Below, piece after piece: positions 16,402-25,224 of a stretch of DNA of 64,000 nucleotides. The notes beneath the pieces were generated by a model that was given only the letters and a program-made list of their open reading frames with translations, searched no databases and was not told the DNA's origin. This stretch comes from CATQHS01 sp965203375 (GTDB taxonomy: Bacteria; Actinomycetota; Acidimicrobiia; Acidimicrobiales; Aldehydirespiratoraceae): NCBI GenBank assembly GCA_965203375.1, contig OZ241886.1, positions 3,472,001 to 3,536,000 on the forward strand, in the 5' to 3' direction. The first letter of the stretch is position 1. Each line of letters opens with the position of its first letter. The position numbers and the translations under genes are program-made.

Positions 16402-18577
16402 GCGGCCGGGACCCGGCGGGATCGGGGCGCTGGTCGATCCGGCGTCGGTGGTGGTGATCGGGGCCTCGGAGCGGCCCTCCATCGGCCGGTCGGTGATCGA
16501 GAACCTCCAGCTCATGGGGTACGGCGGCGCGATCGTGCCCGTCAACCCCCGCTATGAGGCGGTGCTGGGGCTGGAGTGCCGGCCCTCCATCGACGAGATC
16601 GACATCGAGCCCGACATGGTGGTGTTCTGCGTGGGCGCGGGCCGGGTGCTGGAGACCTACCGGCGGCTCCCCGAGGCGGGGGCGGCCGCGGCGGTGATCT
16701 TCGACGGCGGCTTCGCCGAGGCCGGACCCGAAGGCCGCCGCCTCCAGGCCGAGCTCGACGCCATCAACCGGGAAGGGTCCATCGCCCTGTGCGGCCCCAA
16801 CTGCATGGGCCTGCTGAACCCGGCCCGGCGCTCCGGGGCCTACGCCCAGCTCGTCCACGACCCCGCCCAGTTGCCCGGCAACGTCGCTCTGGTGGCCCAG
16901 AGCGGGTCGATCTGCATCGGGATGATGAGCGACACCCGCCGGTTCGGCTTCTCGGTGATCGTGTCGTCGGGCAACGAGGCCTCCGTCACCACCGCCGACT
17001 ACATCGACTATCTGGTCGACGACCCCGCCACCCGGGTGATCGCCACCTTCACCGAGACGGTGGCCGACCCCGAGCGCTACGCGGCCGCCCTGGACCGGGC
17101 CGCGGCCGCCAGCAAGCCGGTGGTGGCCCTGAAGGTGGGCCGCAGCGAGCGGACCCGGCGGGCCATCACCAGCCACACCGGCGGGCTGGCCACCGGCGAG
17201 CGGGTGATGTCGGAGGTGCTGCGGGCCCACGGGGCCATCGAGGTGGGCGGGCTGGACGAGCTGACCGAGGTGCTGGCCGTGTGCCAGGGCCGGCGCTGGC
17301 CCGCCGGGAACCGGGTCTCGGCGGTGACCGCCTCGGGGGGCCTGGCCGAGCTGCTGCTGGACGCGGCCCCGGCGGCCGGGGTCGAGCTGCCGCCGCTGTC
17401 GGCCGCCGACCGGGCCGCCATCGAGGCCGCCATAGGCCCGGTGTCAGGCGACGGCAACCCCCTCGACGCCTGGGGCAAGGGCCAGTTCGCCGACAACTTC
17501 CCCCGGGCGCTGGAGGTGCTGACCGCCACCGGCGACAGCGACGCGGTGGTCTTCCCCAACGACGCCTTCGACGGCCAGCCCATGGGCGGGCCCGGCGACA
17601 TCCTCGCCTTCACCCGCCCGCTGGCCGCGGCGGGCGAGGCGGCCGACAAGCCCTGCTACCAGCTCAACACCCGGCCCGGGCTCATGCACCGCGACCAGGT
17701 GGAAGCCCTGTCCCGAGCGGGCGTCGCCACCGTCGGCGGCCTCCGCCAGGGCCTGGAGGCCATCGCCAGGGTGGCCCGCTTCACCGGTTGGCAACCTGCG
17801 CCGGCGCTGGATCCGGTTCCGAGCCTGGGACTGGTGGCCGGGCTGCTCGAGAACGGTCCCCGGCCCACGATCCACGAGCATGACGCCAAGGGCGTCCTGG
17901 CCGCCTACGGGATGGCGGTCACCGCCGAGCGGCTGGTGGGCGAGCCAGACGAGCTGGAGGAGGCCGCGGCCGAACTCGGGTATCCGCTGGCGGTCAAGGC
18001 GGTGTCGGACGCCATTCCCCACCGCTCCGACGCCGGGCTTGTGATCACCGGCGTGGCCGACATCAGCGGGCTGGAGCGGGCCTACCGGCAAATCGCCGAG
18101 CGGCTGACTGATCTCGGCCATTCGGCTGGCGCCGGCGCCGGCCGCGGGCCGTCCGCCGCCATCCTGGTGCAGGAGATGATCGACGACGGCGTCGAGGTGT
18201 TCGCCGGGACGAGCACCGACGAGACCTTCGGCCCCACTCTCACCTTCGGGCTGGGTGGCACGGCGGTGGAGCTGCTCGACGACACCGCCTTGCGGGTCCT
18301 GCCCCTGCGGGCCGGCGACGCCGCGGCCATGATCGACGAGATCCGCGGCGCGCCCCTCCTGCGGGGCTTCCGGGGCCGGCCCCCCGCCGACGTGGAGTCC
18401 CTGATCGGCTGCATCGAGACCCTGGCCGGCCTGGCCTGGGCCGAGAGAGACTGCCTGGCCGAGATCGACCTCAACCCCGTGCTGGTGAGACCCGAGGGCC
18501 GGGGATGCGTGGTGGCCGACGCCCTGATAGTCCCCCGAACCCGACCACATCCTCGAAGTCCCGCCGCGGATGCCTGA
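16388..18577 (+). CDS. ADP-forming acyl-CoA synthetase (acetate-CoA ligase family)
   Basis: The protein of about 729 residues has a CoA-binding Rossmann domain (VVVIGASERPSIGRSV), a succinyl-CoA-ligase-like domain (ALCGPNCMGLLNP, LVAQSGSICIGM, TSHTGGLA with the likely phospho-His) and a C-terminal ATP-grasp domain (PLAVKAVSDAIPHRSDAGLV, EIDLNPVLV). It should interconvert an acid plus CoA plus ATP with acyl-CoA; the acid is unknown. TTG starts at 16388 and 16364 are both possible; I prefer the later one because it overlaps the PIN gene less. The enoyl-CoA hydratase gene follows 142 bases later. Confidence 0.85.
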   Translation: MSESERPGPGGIGALVDPASVVVIGASERPSIGRSVIENLQLMGYGGAIVPVNPRYEAVLGLECRPSIDEIDIEPDMVVFCVGAGRVLETYRRLPEAGAAAAVIFDGGFAEAGPEGRRLQAELDAINREGSIALCGPNCMGLLNPARRSGAYAQLVHDPAQLPGNVALVAQSGSICIGMMSDTRRFGFSVIVSSGNEASVTTADYIDYLVDDPATRVIATFTETVADPERYAAALDRAAAASKPVVALKVGRSERTRRAITSHTGGLATGERVMSEVLRAHGAIEVGGLDELTEVLAVCQGRRWPAGNRVSAVTASGGLAELLLDAAPAAGVELPPLSAADRAAIEAAIGPVSGDGNPLDAWGKGQFADNFPRALEVLTATGDSDAVVFPNDAFDGQPMGGPGDILAFTRPLAAAGEAADKPCYQLNTRPGLMHRDQVEALSRAGVATVGGLRQGLEAIARVARFTGWQPAPALDPVPSLGLVAGLLENGPRPTIHEHDAKGVLAAYGMAVTAERLVGEPDELEEAAAELGYPLAVKAVSDAIPHRSDAGLVITGVADISGLERAYRQIAERLTDLGHSAGAGAGRGPSAAILVQEMIDDGVEVFAGTSTDETFGPTLTFGLGGTAVELLDDTALRVLPLRAGDAAAMIDEIRGAPLLRGFRGRPPADVESLIGCIETLAGLAWAERDCLAEIDLNPVLVRPEGRGCVVADALIVPRTRPHPRSPAADA

Positions 18578-18589
18578 GCCCTCGCCTCT

Positions 18590-18651
18590 TTTCGGTTTTT
18601 CTGAGCATCCGTTTGCGGTATAGCGATGATTTTTGCTCAGAAAAACCGAAA
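18590..18651 (+). repeat. 18-bp perfect inverted repeat (hairpin)
   Basis: Arms TTTCGGTTTTTCTGAGCA (18590-18607) and TGCTCAGAAAAACCGAAA (18634-18651) flank a 26-base loop. A further CGCCT/AGGCG pair lies outside, offset by 3 bases. There is no T-run after the stem, so it is not a standard terminator in the plus direction. It lies between the acyl-CoA synthetase and enoyl-CoA hydratase genes. Confidence 0.9.
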
Positions 18652-18719
18652 GGCGAAGAGAGACCGAAGAAGAGGAAGAAGAGACCGAAGAGAGAGAGAC
18701 CGAAGAGGAGGAGACGGCG
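18652..18719 (+). other. Purine-only leader with repeated GAGACCGAAGA
   Basis: The 68 bases between the hairpin and the crotonase start are almost all A and G. They contain three copies of GAGACCGAAGA or a near match, ending in GGAGGAG as ribosome site. Translated in the crotonase frame it would give a Glu/Arg run, which I do not regard as coding. Confidence 0.7.
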
Positions 18720-19556
18720 ATGAATGATGGGGACAGATCGGATCTGGTGCGGTATGAGGCGGACGGCAGGGTGGGGGTCATCACGGTGAACCGGCCCGAG
18801 AAGCTCAACGCCATCAGCCCGAAGCTGATGCACGCCTGGTGGGACCGGTTCCGGGAGGCCGACCGCGACCCGGCCACCAGCGTGGTGGTGCTGCGCTCGG
18901 AGGGCCGCAGCTTCTGCGTCGGGTTCGACATCTCCGGCGAGGCCCCCGCCGACGGCCATCTGGCCTACGGCGACGACGCCCTGTCCAAGCACGCCATGCT
19001 GGCCGAGGGCCTCGATTTCATGCTCACCCCCTGGTACATGGCCAAGCCGGTGATCGCCTCGGTGCAGGGCCACGCGGTGGGAGGCGGCTGCGAGATCGCC
19101 ATGTTCTGCGACATCACCATCGCGGCGGACGACGCCGTCTTCGGCGAGCCCGAGATCCGCTTCTCCGACCCCGGGCCCGGTCTGGTGATGCCGTGGATCA
19201 TCGGCTACAAGCGGGCCCGGGAGCTGGCCTACTTCGGCGATCTGATCGACGCCGAGACGGCCATGGCCATGGGGATGGTCAACCGGGTCGTGCCCGCAGC
19301 CGACCTGCGGGAGGCGACCCTGGCCTACGCCCGCCGGATGGCCCTCATCGCCCCCGAGGCCCTGGCCGCGGCCAAGCTGGGCATCAACCGGGGGGCCGAC
19401 GCGGCCGGGTTCCGCTCGGCCATGATGGCCGGGCTGGACGTGGTGGCCCCGGTCTACGCCGCCGTCACCGAGGTGGGCCAGGAGTTCCGGGAGCGGGCGG
19501 CCAAAGACGGCCTCAGGGCGGCCCTGGCCTGGCGCCGCCGCCAGTTCGAGCAATAG
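18720..19556 (+). CDS. Enoyl-CoA hydratase/isomerase (crotonase) family protein
   Basis: At 278 residues this is the normal crotonase length. The oxyanion-hole segments are SFCVGFDISG and GHAVGGGCEIAMFCDI; FGEPEIRF supplies a candidate catalytic Glu. It acts on an acyl-CoA in the cytoplasm, probably downstream of the acyl-CoA synthetase encoded just before. I use ATG 18720, behind GGAGGAGACGGCG; the frame is open back to 18633 but only through the purine-rich leader. Confidence 0.9.
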   Translation: MNDGDRSDLVRYEADGRVGVITVNRPEKLNAISPKLMHAWWDRFREADRDPATSVVVLRSEGRSFCVGFDISGEAPADGHLAYGDDALSKHAMLAEGLDFMLTPWYMAKPVIASVQGHAVGGGCEIAMFCDITIAADDAVFGEPEIRFSDPGPGLVMPWIIGYKRARELAYFGDLIDAETAMAMGMVNRVVPAADLREATLAYARRMALIAPEALAAAKLGINRGADAAGFRSAMMAGLDVVAPVYAAVTEVGQEFRERAAKDGLRAALAWRRRQFEQ

Positions 19557-19557
19557 C

Positions 19558-19669
19558 CCGCTCCGCCCGCCGACAACGCCGGTACAGGGGCCGGCCGCGC
19601 TGCCCGGCGGCGGTCATCGGCAGCCGCCCCCGCTCCGCCCGCCAGCACCGCCGGTCGGGGGCCGGGCCG
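19558..19669. repeat. 72-bp-offset direct repeat in a convergent intergenic region
   Basis: A 40-base unit opening with CCGCTCCGCCCGCC lies at 19558-19597 and again at 19630-19669 with several mismatches. It fills the gap between the crotonase and Rieske gene ends. No terminator with a T-run is visible. Confidence 0.8.
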
Positions 19670-19708
19670 AAGAGCCCTGTGACCGCGGGCCGGTGTACGA
19701 CCGCTCGG

Positions 19709-20953
19709 TCAGGCCCGATTCCGGGCGGCGGTGTCGGCGGCCTGGTAGTGCTCCAGCAGCCAGGCCGCGAGCTGGGACCGGAAGAAGTCCTGGGGGCTCA
19801 GCGGGCCCCGGGGGGCGAAGCGCGACTCCAGGCCCCGCTGGCTGGCCGCCGCCACCGGCATGTCCTGGTCGTAGAAGAGGCCGATGCCCCGCTTGTGCTG
19901 CTCGAGGAGCTGGTCGAACAGCTTCAGCTTGGCCGTCGACTCCGGGAACAGGAACCCCGAGGTCATCAGCGACTCGCCCGCCGACACCGGCTGCACGGCC
20001 AGCCAGTGGGCCGAGTCGCTGTGTACGCCCAGCAGCAGGGTGGGGGCCACGTACAGGTAGACGACGTTCCAGCGGTCCTCGTCGGTCAGGGTGGGTATGG
20101 GCGGGAACAGCGCGGCCTGGGTGGGGTTCATGCCCCGGTCCTTGAACCCGGTCCGGCCCCGGCCCCCCATCCCGATCGAGCCCGGCTCCAGCGGCGGGAA
20201 GGTGCCGGCCAGCAGGGTCTCGTTGGCGGTGTCGGCGCCGGCGAAGTCGTAGAGGTTCGAGTGCAGCCGCAGCGAGTGGTAGGCGTCCATGAAGTTCTCG
20301 GCGAATACCTTCCAGTTGAAGGGCAGGCTCAGCGTCTCCGGCTCGGTGGTGGCCATCTCGGCCAGCCGGTACGGGGCCAGCATCTCGTCGAAGGGCGCCA
20401 TCCGGGGGCCCAGCGGGGCCGGGTCGGCCGCGAACGAGCAGAACACGAAGCCCTGCCACTCCTCGACGGCCAGGCCGGGCAGGGCGATCTCGGAGCGGTC
20501 GAAGCCGGGCCGCCCGCTCATCTCGGGGGCGCCCACCAGCCTCCCGTCGAGGTCGTAGGTCCACCAGTGATAGGGGCAGCGGAACACCCTGACCGACCCG
20601 GACGACTCGGGCGGCGGCGCGAACCACTCCGGCTCGGGCCGCTCGGCCGGGGCGGTGATGCACATGGCCCGGTGCCGGCACACCGCCGACATGACGTTGA
20701 TCCGGCCGTCGCGGTTGCGCACTGCGATCACCGGCTCGGCCCCCAGCAGCGTGGCGGTGAAGTAGTCGCCGGGCTCGGGGATCTGGCCGGCCCGGCCCAG
20801 GCACAGCCACTCGGTGTCGAACACCGCGGCCCGCTCGAACCGCCAGAAGCCGGGATCGGTGTAGCAGGCCGGGGGGAGCCCGATGGCGACCTCGGTGGGG
20901 CCGGCCGCCTCCTCCACCTCGCTCAGCGGGATCGGGCAGCGGACCGCGCTCAT
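19709..20953 (-). CDS. Rieske 2Fe-2S ring-hydroxylating oxygenase, alpha subunit
   Basis: The 414-residue protein has a Rieske domain at about 50-150 (CRHRAM ... CPYHWWTYDLDG) and a catalytic domain whose iron-binding helix reads AENFMDAYHSLRLH (His-x4-His). Such enzymes use O2 and electrons from a separate reductase to hydroxylate or demethylate small organics; substrate unknown. Its closest relative here is 43579-44745 (shared EWLC-GRA-Q--EPGD, MSAVCRHR-M). The ATG overlaps the stop of a leader mini-ORF carrying a copy of this gene's own start. Confidence 0.9.
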   Translation of the reverse strand: MSAVRCPIPLSEVEEAAGPTEVAIGLPPACYTDPGFWRFERAAVFDTEWLCLGRAGQIPEPGDYFTATLLGAEPVIAVRNRDGRINVMSAVCRHRAMCITAPAERPEPEWFAPPPESSGSVRVFRCPYHWWTYDLDGRLVGAPEMSGRPGFDRSEIALPGLAVEEWQGFVFCSFAADPAPLGPRMAPFDEMLAPYRLAEMATTEPETLSLPFNWKVFAENFMDAYHSLRLHSNLYDFAGADTANETLLAGTFPPLEPGSIGMGGRGRTGFKDRGMNPTQAALFPPIPTLTDEDRWNVVYLYVAPTLLLGVHSDSAHWLAVQPVSAGESLMTSGFLFPESTAKLKLFDQLLEQHKRGIGLFYDQDMPVAAASQRGLESRFAPRGPLSPQDFFRSQLAAWLLEHYQAADTAARNRA

Positions 20954-21018
20954 ACGGCCTCCTTCGGCCTCGTCGCCGACGCGGCCTCGGCGGGCATCGG
21001 ACAGCGGGTCGCGCTCAT
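20950..21018 (-). other. Leader mini-ORF (22 codons) duplicated from the Rieske gene start
   Basis: ATG 21018 has its own GGAGG upstream and begins MSATRCPMP; the Rieske protein begins MSAVRCPIP. It ends at TGA 20952-20950, overlapping the Rieske ATG as ATGA. The copied block includes the ribosome site (GGCCTCC on the plus strand at both places). The offset is 65 bp, identical to that of the acpS leader. Confidence 0.65.
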
Positions 21019-21126
21019 GCCTATGGCCTCCTCGGTGATGGTTGTTAGAGTGGCGCCGGTCCGGCGGCTGGATCTGCCCATCAGATCACGCCGCCCTAAT
21101 CATGTCCATACACCCGGAGGGGGAAA

Positions 21127-22359
21127 ATGAAACGGCACCCACTGTTACCGGCAGCGGCGGTCCTGGCGGCGTTAGCGCTCATGGCGGCCGCCTGCGGCGG
21201 CGATGACGACAGCGACGACGCTTCCACCGACACCGGCTCGGCCTCGGCCGCCGCGCCGGCCGAGCCGACCGACGACACAGCCGACTCGAACGAAGACGCC
21301 ATGACCGACGACGACAGCGACGCCATGGAGTCCGAGGACTCCACTGCCGCCGCCACGGCCGAAGAAGACGACGACATGCCCGAAGCCGACCCGATGGACA
21401 CCAACGGCGACGGCAAGGTGGTCCTGGGCGTGGCCGCGGCCGGCCCCCGCGACGACGGCGCCTACTACCAGGCCCTGGTCGATGCGGCCTATGAGATCTC
21501 CGCGGCCAACAACTGGGAAGAGCCGGTGATCATCGACGAGATCGAGCCGGCCGTGGCCGACACCGAGCTGGAGAACCTGGTGGCCCAAGGGGTGGACATC
21601 GTGGCCGTCGGCGCGGGCGAGATCGCCGACCCGCTGCCCGACTTGGTGGAGCGGTACCCGGACGTCTTCTGGTACTGCAACTGCGGCACCGGCTTCCCGC
21701 AGACGCCGGGCGTGGCCCTCAGCACCAACGACGGGGCCGAGATCGAGTACGTGGCCGGCTACGCCACCGGCCTGCTCCTCCAGGAGCGGGGCGGCGACTC
21801 GGTGGCCATGATCGGCTGCTGCGGCCTCGGCTTCGAGGTGGAGACCGAGCTGGCCTTCCGGCTCGGCCTCAAGGACGTGGACCCCAGCTTCGACGTCACC
21901 TACACCCCCACCGGCAACTACCCGTTCGACTTCGACAACGTGGCCGGGGCCACCGAGGCCTTCAACGTCGCCCTGGAGGCGGGCATGGACGCCGTGTACC
22001 CCTACCTGGGCGGGGCCCACGAGCCGCTGGTGCAGCTCGCCAACGAGAACGACATCATCGTCATGAGCGCGGGCTCCTCCAAGGTGTGCGAGCGGACCGA
22101 CCTGCACTGGGACATGGCCGTGCTGTTCGACGGCGGCGATTTCGCCCGGGCCATCTTCCCCGGCATCGTGGCCGGCGAGGTCCAAGAGGGCAGCATCTAC
22201 ACCTTCCGGGTGGGCCGCGACCCCGAGGTCGGGTCCAAGATCTGCGATCCCACCCCCGAGCAGGAAGAAGACCTCAACCGGGTCCACGCCGAGGTGTTCG
22301 ACGGGCTGCACGCCGAGGAGTTCGGCGAGATCAAGGGCATCGCCTACGGCGGGGGCTGA
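21127..22359 (+). CDS. BMP-family ABC transporter substrate-binding lipoprotein
   Basis: The 410-residue protein has a signal peptide with lipobox LMAAAC (lipidated Cys23) and an acidic Ser/Thr/Asp linker to about residue 95, followed by a BMP/PnrA domain. PnrA relatives bind purine nucleosides outside the membrane. Just before the domain is DTNGDGKVVLG, an EF-hand-like loop also found in the second BMP protein of this window. Strong GGAGGGGG precedes the ATG. It is first of a four-gene importer operon (21127-26163). Confidence 0.92.
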   Translation: MKRHPLLPAAAVLAALALMAAACGGDDDSDDASTDTGSASAAAPAEPTDDTADSNEDAMTDDDSDAMESEDSTAAATAEEDDDMPEADPMDTNGDGKVVLGVAAAGPRDDGAYYQALVDAAYEISAANNWEEPVIIDEIEPAVADTELENLVAQGVDIVAVGAGEIADPLPDLVERYPDVFWYCNCGTGFPQTPGVALSTNDGAEIEYVAGYATGLLLQERGGDSVAMIGCCGLGFEVETELAFRLGLKDVDPSFDVTYTPTGNYPFDFDNVAGATEAFNVALEAGMDAVYPYLGGAHEPLVQLANENDIIVMSAGSSKVCERTDLHWDMAVLFDGGDFARAIFPGIVAGEVQEGSIYTFRVGRDPEVGSKICDPTPEQEEDLNRVHAEVFDGLHAEEFGEIKGIAYGGG

Positions 22360-22384
22360 TCGCTCTCCGGGGGGACGGGCGCCC

Positions 22385-23998
22385 ATGGCCGACAAGCCGG
22401 CGGCGGGGACTGAGGTCCCCGCCGTCCGGCTCACCTCCATAACCAAGTCGTTCGGCTCCATCGTCGCCTGCGACCATGTGGACCTGACCCTGCACCGGGG
22501 CCGCATCCACGGCATCCTGGGCGAGAACGGGGCGGGCAAGTCCACCCTGATGAAGGTGCTGATCGGCTTGGTGCTGCCCGACGGGGGCACCATCGAGGTG
22601 GACGGCGAGACCTGCCAGATCCGCGACCCCCACGACGCGGCCGAGCGGGGCATCGGCATGGTGCATCAGCACTTCAGCCTGGTCGACCCCCTCACCGTCT
22701 GGGAGAACGTGATGCTGGGCGACACCGGCCGGTTCGACGCGGCCGCGGCCCGCCGCCGGGTGGCCGAGATCAGCGAGCGCTACGGGCTGGGCGTGGACGC
22801 CGACGCCCGGGTGGGCGACCTCACCGCCGGGGTCCGCCAGCGGGTGGAGATCATCAAGTGCCTGCGCCGGGACCCCAGCATCCTCGTCTTCGACGAGCCC
22901 ACCTCGGTGCTCACCCCGGCCGAGTCGGACCGGCTGTTCGACGTGCTGCGCCAGGCCGTGCAGGAGGAGAACCGGGCCGTGGCCCTGGTGAGCCACAAGC
23001 TCGACGAGATCCTGCACGCCACCGACGAGGTCACCATCATGCGGACCGGGAAGGTGGTGGACCGGATGGCCACCGCCGACGCCGACGCCCCCATCCTGGC
23101 CCGGGCCATGGTGGGCCGGGATGTGTCGCTGCGCTCTGAGGCGTCGGCCCTGGGCCTGATGGGCGAGCTGGCCGGCGGCGAAGACGACGACGGCGACGGT
23201 GCCGACAGCGACGACGGCGGCGAGGCCGAGGGCCGCACCCCGGTGCTGCGCCTGCGCGGCGTGACCGCCCGGGGGCCGGAGGGCGAGGTGGCCCTGGACG
23301 ACCTGAGCCTCGACGTGTTCAGCCACGAGATCGTGGGGGTGGCCGGGGTGGAGGGCAACGGCCAGACTCCCCTCACCGACCTGCTGTCGAGCCTGTTGGC
23401 CGTCGAGGCGGGGACCGTCGAAGTGGACGGGGCCCGGGTGGAGCCCAACCGGCCGGGGGCCATGGCCCGGGCGGGCGTGGCCGTCATACCCGAGGACCGC
23501 CACGCCTCGGGATGCGTGTTGACCATGACCGTGGCCGAGAACCTCTTTCTGGTCGACCTGAACCGGATCGCCAGCCGCGGGTTCTTCGACCCGGCCCTGA
23601 TGCGCCGGGAGGCCGACCGGCTCATCTCCGAGTTCGAGATCCAGACCGACGGGGCCGACGCCCCCTTCTGGTCGCTGTCGGGCGGCAACCAGCAGCGGGC
23701 GGTGCTGGCCCGGGAGCTGAGCTACGCCCCCAAGGTGCTGGTGGCGGCCCAGCCCACCCACGGCCTCGACGTGGGCGCCATCGAGTGGATGACCAGCCGG
23801 CTGCGGGCGGTGGCCGACAGCGGCGTGGGGGTGCTGTTGATCTCCAGCGAGCTGGAGGAGATCCTCCATCTCTCGGACCGGATCGTGGTGCTGTTCCGGG
23901 GCCGGATCAACGGGGAGATGGCCCGGGGCGAGGTGGACCTGGAAGAGCTGGGCCTGCTGATGGGAGGGGCCGGCGCGGCCGACCCCGTGCCGGCATGA
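22385..23998 (+). CDS. ABC transporter, double ATP-binding protein (nucleoside/BMP type)
   Basis: This 537-residue protein contains two ABC domains. The first has Walker A GENGAGKST, signature LTAGVRQRVE and Walker B ILVFDEPTS. The second has the degenerate GVEGNGQTPL in place of Walker A, then LSGGNQQRAVLAREL and AAQPTHGLDVGA, as is typical of sugar/nucleoside importers. An Asp/Gly-rich linker (about 262-285) separates them. The stop overlaps the next start (ATGA). Confidence 0.93.
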   Translation: MADKPAAGTEVPAVRLTSITKSFGSIVACDHVDLTLHRGRIHGILGENGAGKSTLMKVLIGLVLPDGGTIEVDGETCQIRDPHDAAERGIGMVHQHFSLVDPLTVWENVMLGDTGRFDAAAARRRVAEISERYGLGVDADARVGDLTAGVRQRVEIIKCLRRDPSILVFDEPTSVLTPAESDRLFDVLRQAVQEENRAVALVSHKLDEILHATDEVTIMRTGKVVDRMATADADAPILARAMVGRDVSLRSEASALGLMGELAGGEDDDGDGADSDDGGEAEGRTPVLRLRGVTARGPEGEVALDDLSLDVFSHEIVGVAGVEGNGQTPLTDLLSSLLAVEAGTVEVDGARVEPNRPGAMARAGVAVIPEDRHASGCVLTMTVAENLFLVDLNRIASRGFFDPALMRREADRLISEFEIQTDGADAPFWSLSGGNQQRAVLARELSYAPKVLVAAQPTHGLDVGAIEWMTSRLRAVADSGVGVLLISSELEEILHLSDRIVVLFRGRINGEMARGEVDLEELGLLMGGAGAADPVPA

Positions 23999-25221
23999 GC
24001 GACCCGACCGCGAGCGAGCCGAACGGCGTGACCGAGGCGCCCGCGAGCCAGCCGAACGCGGACGGCGGCACCCTGACGGCCGGGAAGGCCCGGAACTCAG
24101 AGGCCGGCGCCATCCCCGAGCCGGCGCCCGCGCCCTCGCGTCTGCACGAGGGCACGGTGGCGCTGGCCATGTACCTGGGCTGCATCATGGTGGCCCTGTT
24201 CATCTCGGCCATCATCGTCTGGGCCACCGGCGGCTCGTGGCAGGCCGTGTTCTCGGCCCTGCTGGACGGCAGCCTGCGGGCCCCGGGCCGGTGGGGCGAG
24301 ACCATCGGCATCGCCATCCCCCTGGTGGTGGTGGCGCTGGGGACCGCCATCAACGGCCGGGCCGGGCTGGTCAACATCGGCCAGGAGGGCCAGTTGCTGA
24401 TGGGCACCGCCTTCGCCACCTACGTGGGCGTGCGCATGGCCGGCCTCGGGCCCCTGGCGGTGGTGGGCCTGCTGCTGGCCGGCATTCTGGGCGGCGCCAT
24501 CTGGGCCGGCATCGCCAGCGGCCTCCTCTACTGGCGGCGGGTGCCCGAGGTGCTGACCACGCTGCTGCTGATCACGGTGGCCTCCCAGGCCACCGGGTAC
24601 GGGCTGAAGGTCGAGTGGCTGCTGCTGGCCCCGTTCCGGGAGGACCGCTCGGTGCGCAACCAGGTGAGCGAGCAGCTCACCGACGACGCCCGCATCCCCC
24701 GCCTCGAGCTGTGGGGCAACGACTTCCCCATCACCGCCATCGCGGTGGTGATAATGGCCGCGGCGGTGCTGATGCTGTTTCGGCGCTCGGTGTGGGGCTT
24801 TCGCATGAAGATGCTGGGCCGCAACGCCCGCACCGCCCAGCGGGCCGGGGTGTCGTCGGTCAAGTACGGCACCTGGGCCATGCTGATCTCGGGCGGCTGC
24901 GCCGGGCTGGCCGGGGCGTTCATGTTCGCCGGCGGCGACTTCGGCAACTACCGGTTCACCCCCGGCTTCTCCAACAACATCGGGTGGGAGGGCCTGCTGG
25001 TGGCCCTGGTGGCCCGCCAGCACCCGTTGGGCATCGTGGTCATGGCCTTCAGCTTCGCCGGGCTGCGGGCCGGGTCGGGCTTCTTGGCCGCCACCGGGGT
25101 GGACCGCGCCATCTCCCAAATAGTTCTGGGCCTGCTGGTGCTGTCCCTGCTGGTGCCGCCCGCCCTGTTGTTCATCCGCGAGCGCCGCCGGGCGCTGGCC
25201 GCCACCCGGGCGAGGACCTGA
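23995..25221 (+). CDS. ABC transporter permease (nucleoside/BMP type), subunit 1
   Basis: The protein of 408 residues has a polar N-terminus of about 50 residues then around ten membrane segments, with the family motif GRAGLVNIGQEGQLLMG and LGRNARTAQRAGV near the coupling helix. ATG 23995 overlaps the ATPase stop. A long in-frame extension upstream exists but lies inside the ATPase gene. Confidence 0.9.
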   Translation: MSDPTASEPNGVTEAPASQPNADGGTLTAGKARNSEAGAIPEPAPAPSRLHEGTVALAMYLGCIMVALFISAIIVWATGGSWQAVFSALLDGSLRAPGRWGETIGIAIPLVVVALGTAINGRAGLVNIGQEGQLLMGTAFATYVGVRMAGLGPLAVVGLLLAGILGGAIWAGIASGLLYWRRVPEVLTTLLLITVASQATGYGLKVEWLLLAPFREDRSVRNQVSEQLTDDARIPRLELWGNDFPITAIAVVIMAAAVLMLFRRSVWGFRMKMLGRNARTAQRAGVSSVKYGTWAMLISGGCAGLAGAFMFAGGDFGNYRFTPGFSNNIGWEGLLVALVARQHPLGIVVMAFSFAGLRAGSGFLAATGVDRAISQIVLGLLVLSLLVPPALLFIRERRRALAATRART

Positions 25222-25224
25222 GCC

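Noticed and set aside
18590..18651. Rho-independent terminator after the acyl-CoA synthetase gene
   Set aside because: The T-run lies inside the left arm, not after the stem, so it does not have terminator structure in the plus direction.
18633..18719. N-terminal extension of the crotonase reading RRRETEEEEEETEE
   Set aside because: It is the translation of the purine-rich leader. The ATG at 18720 has a good ribosome site and matches family length.
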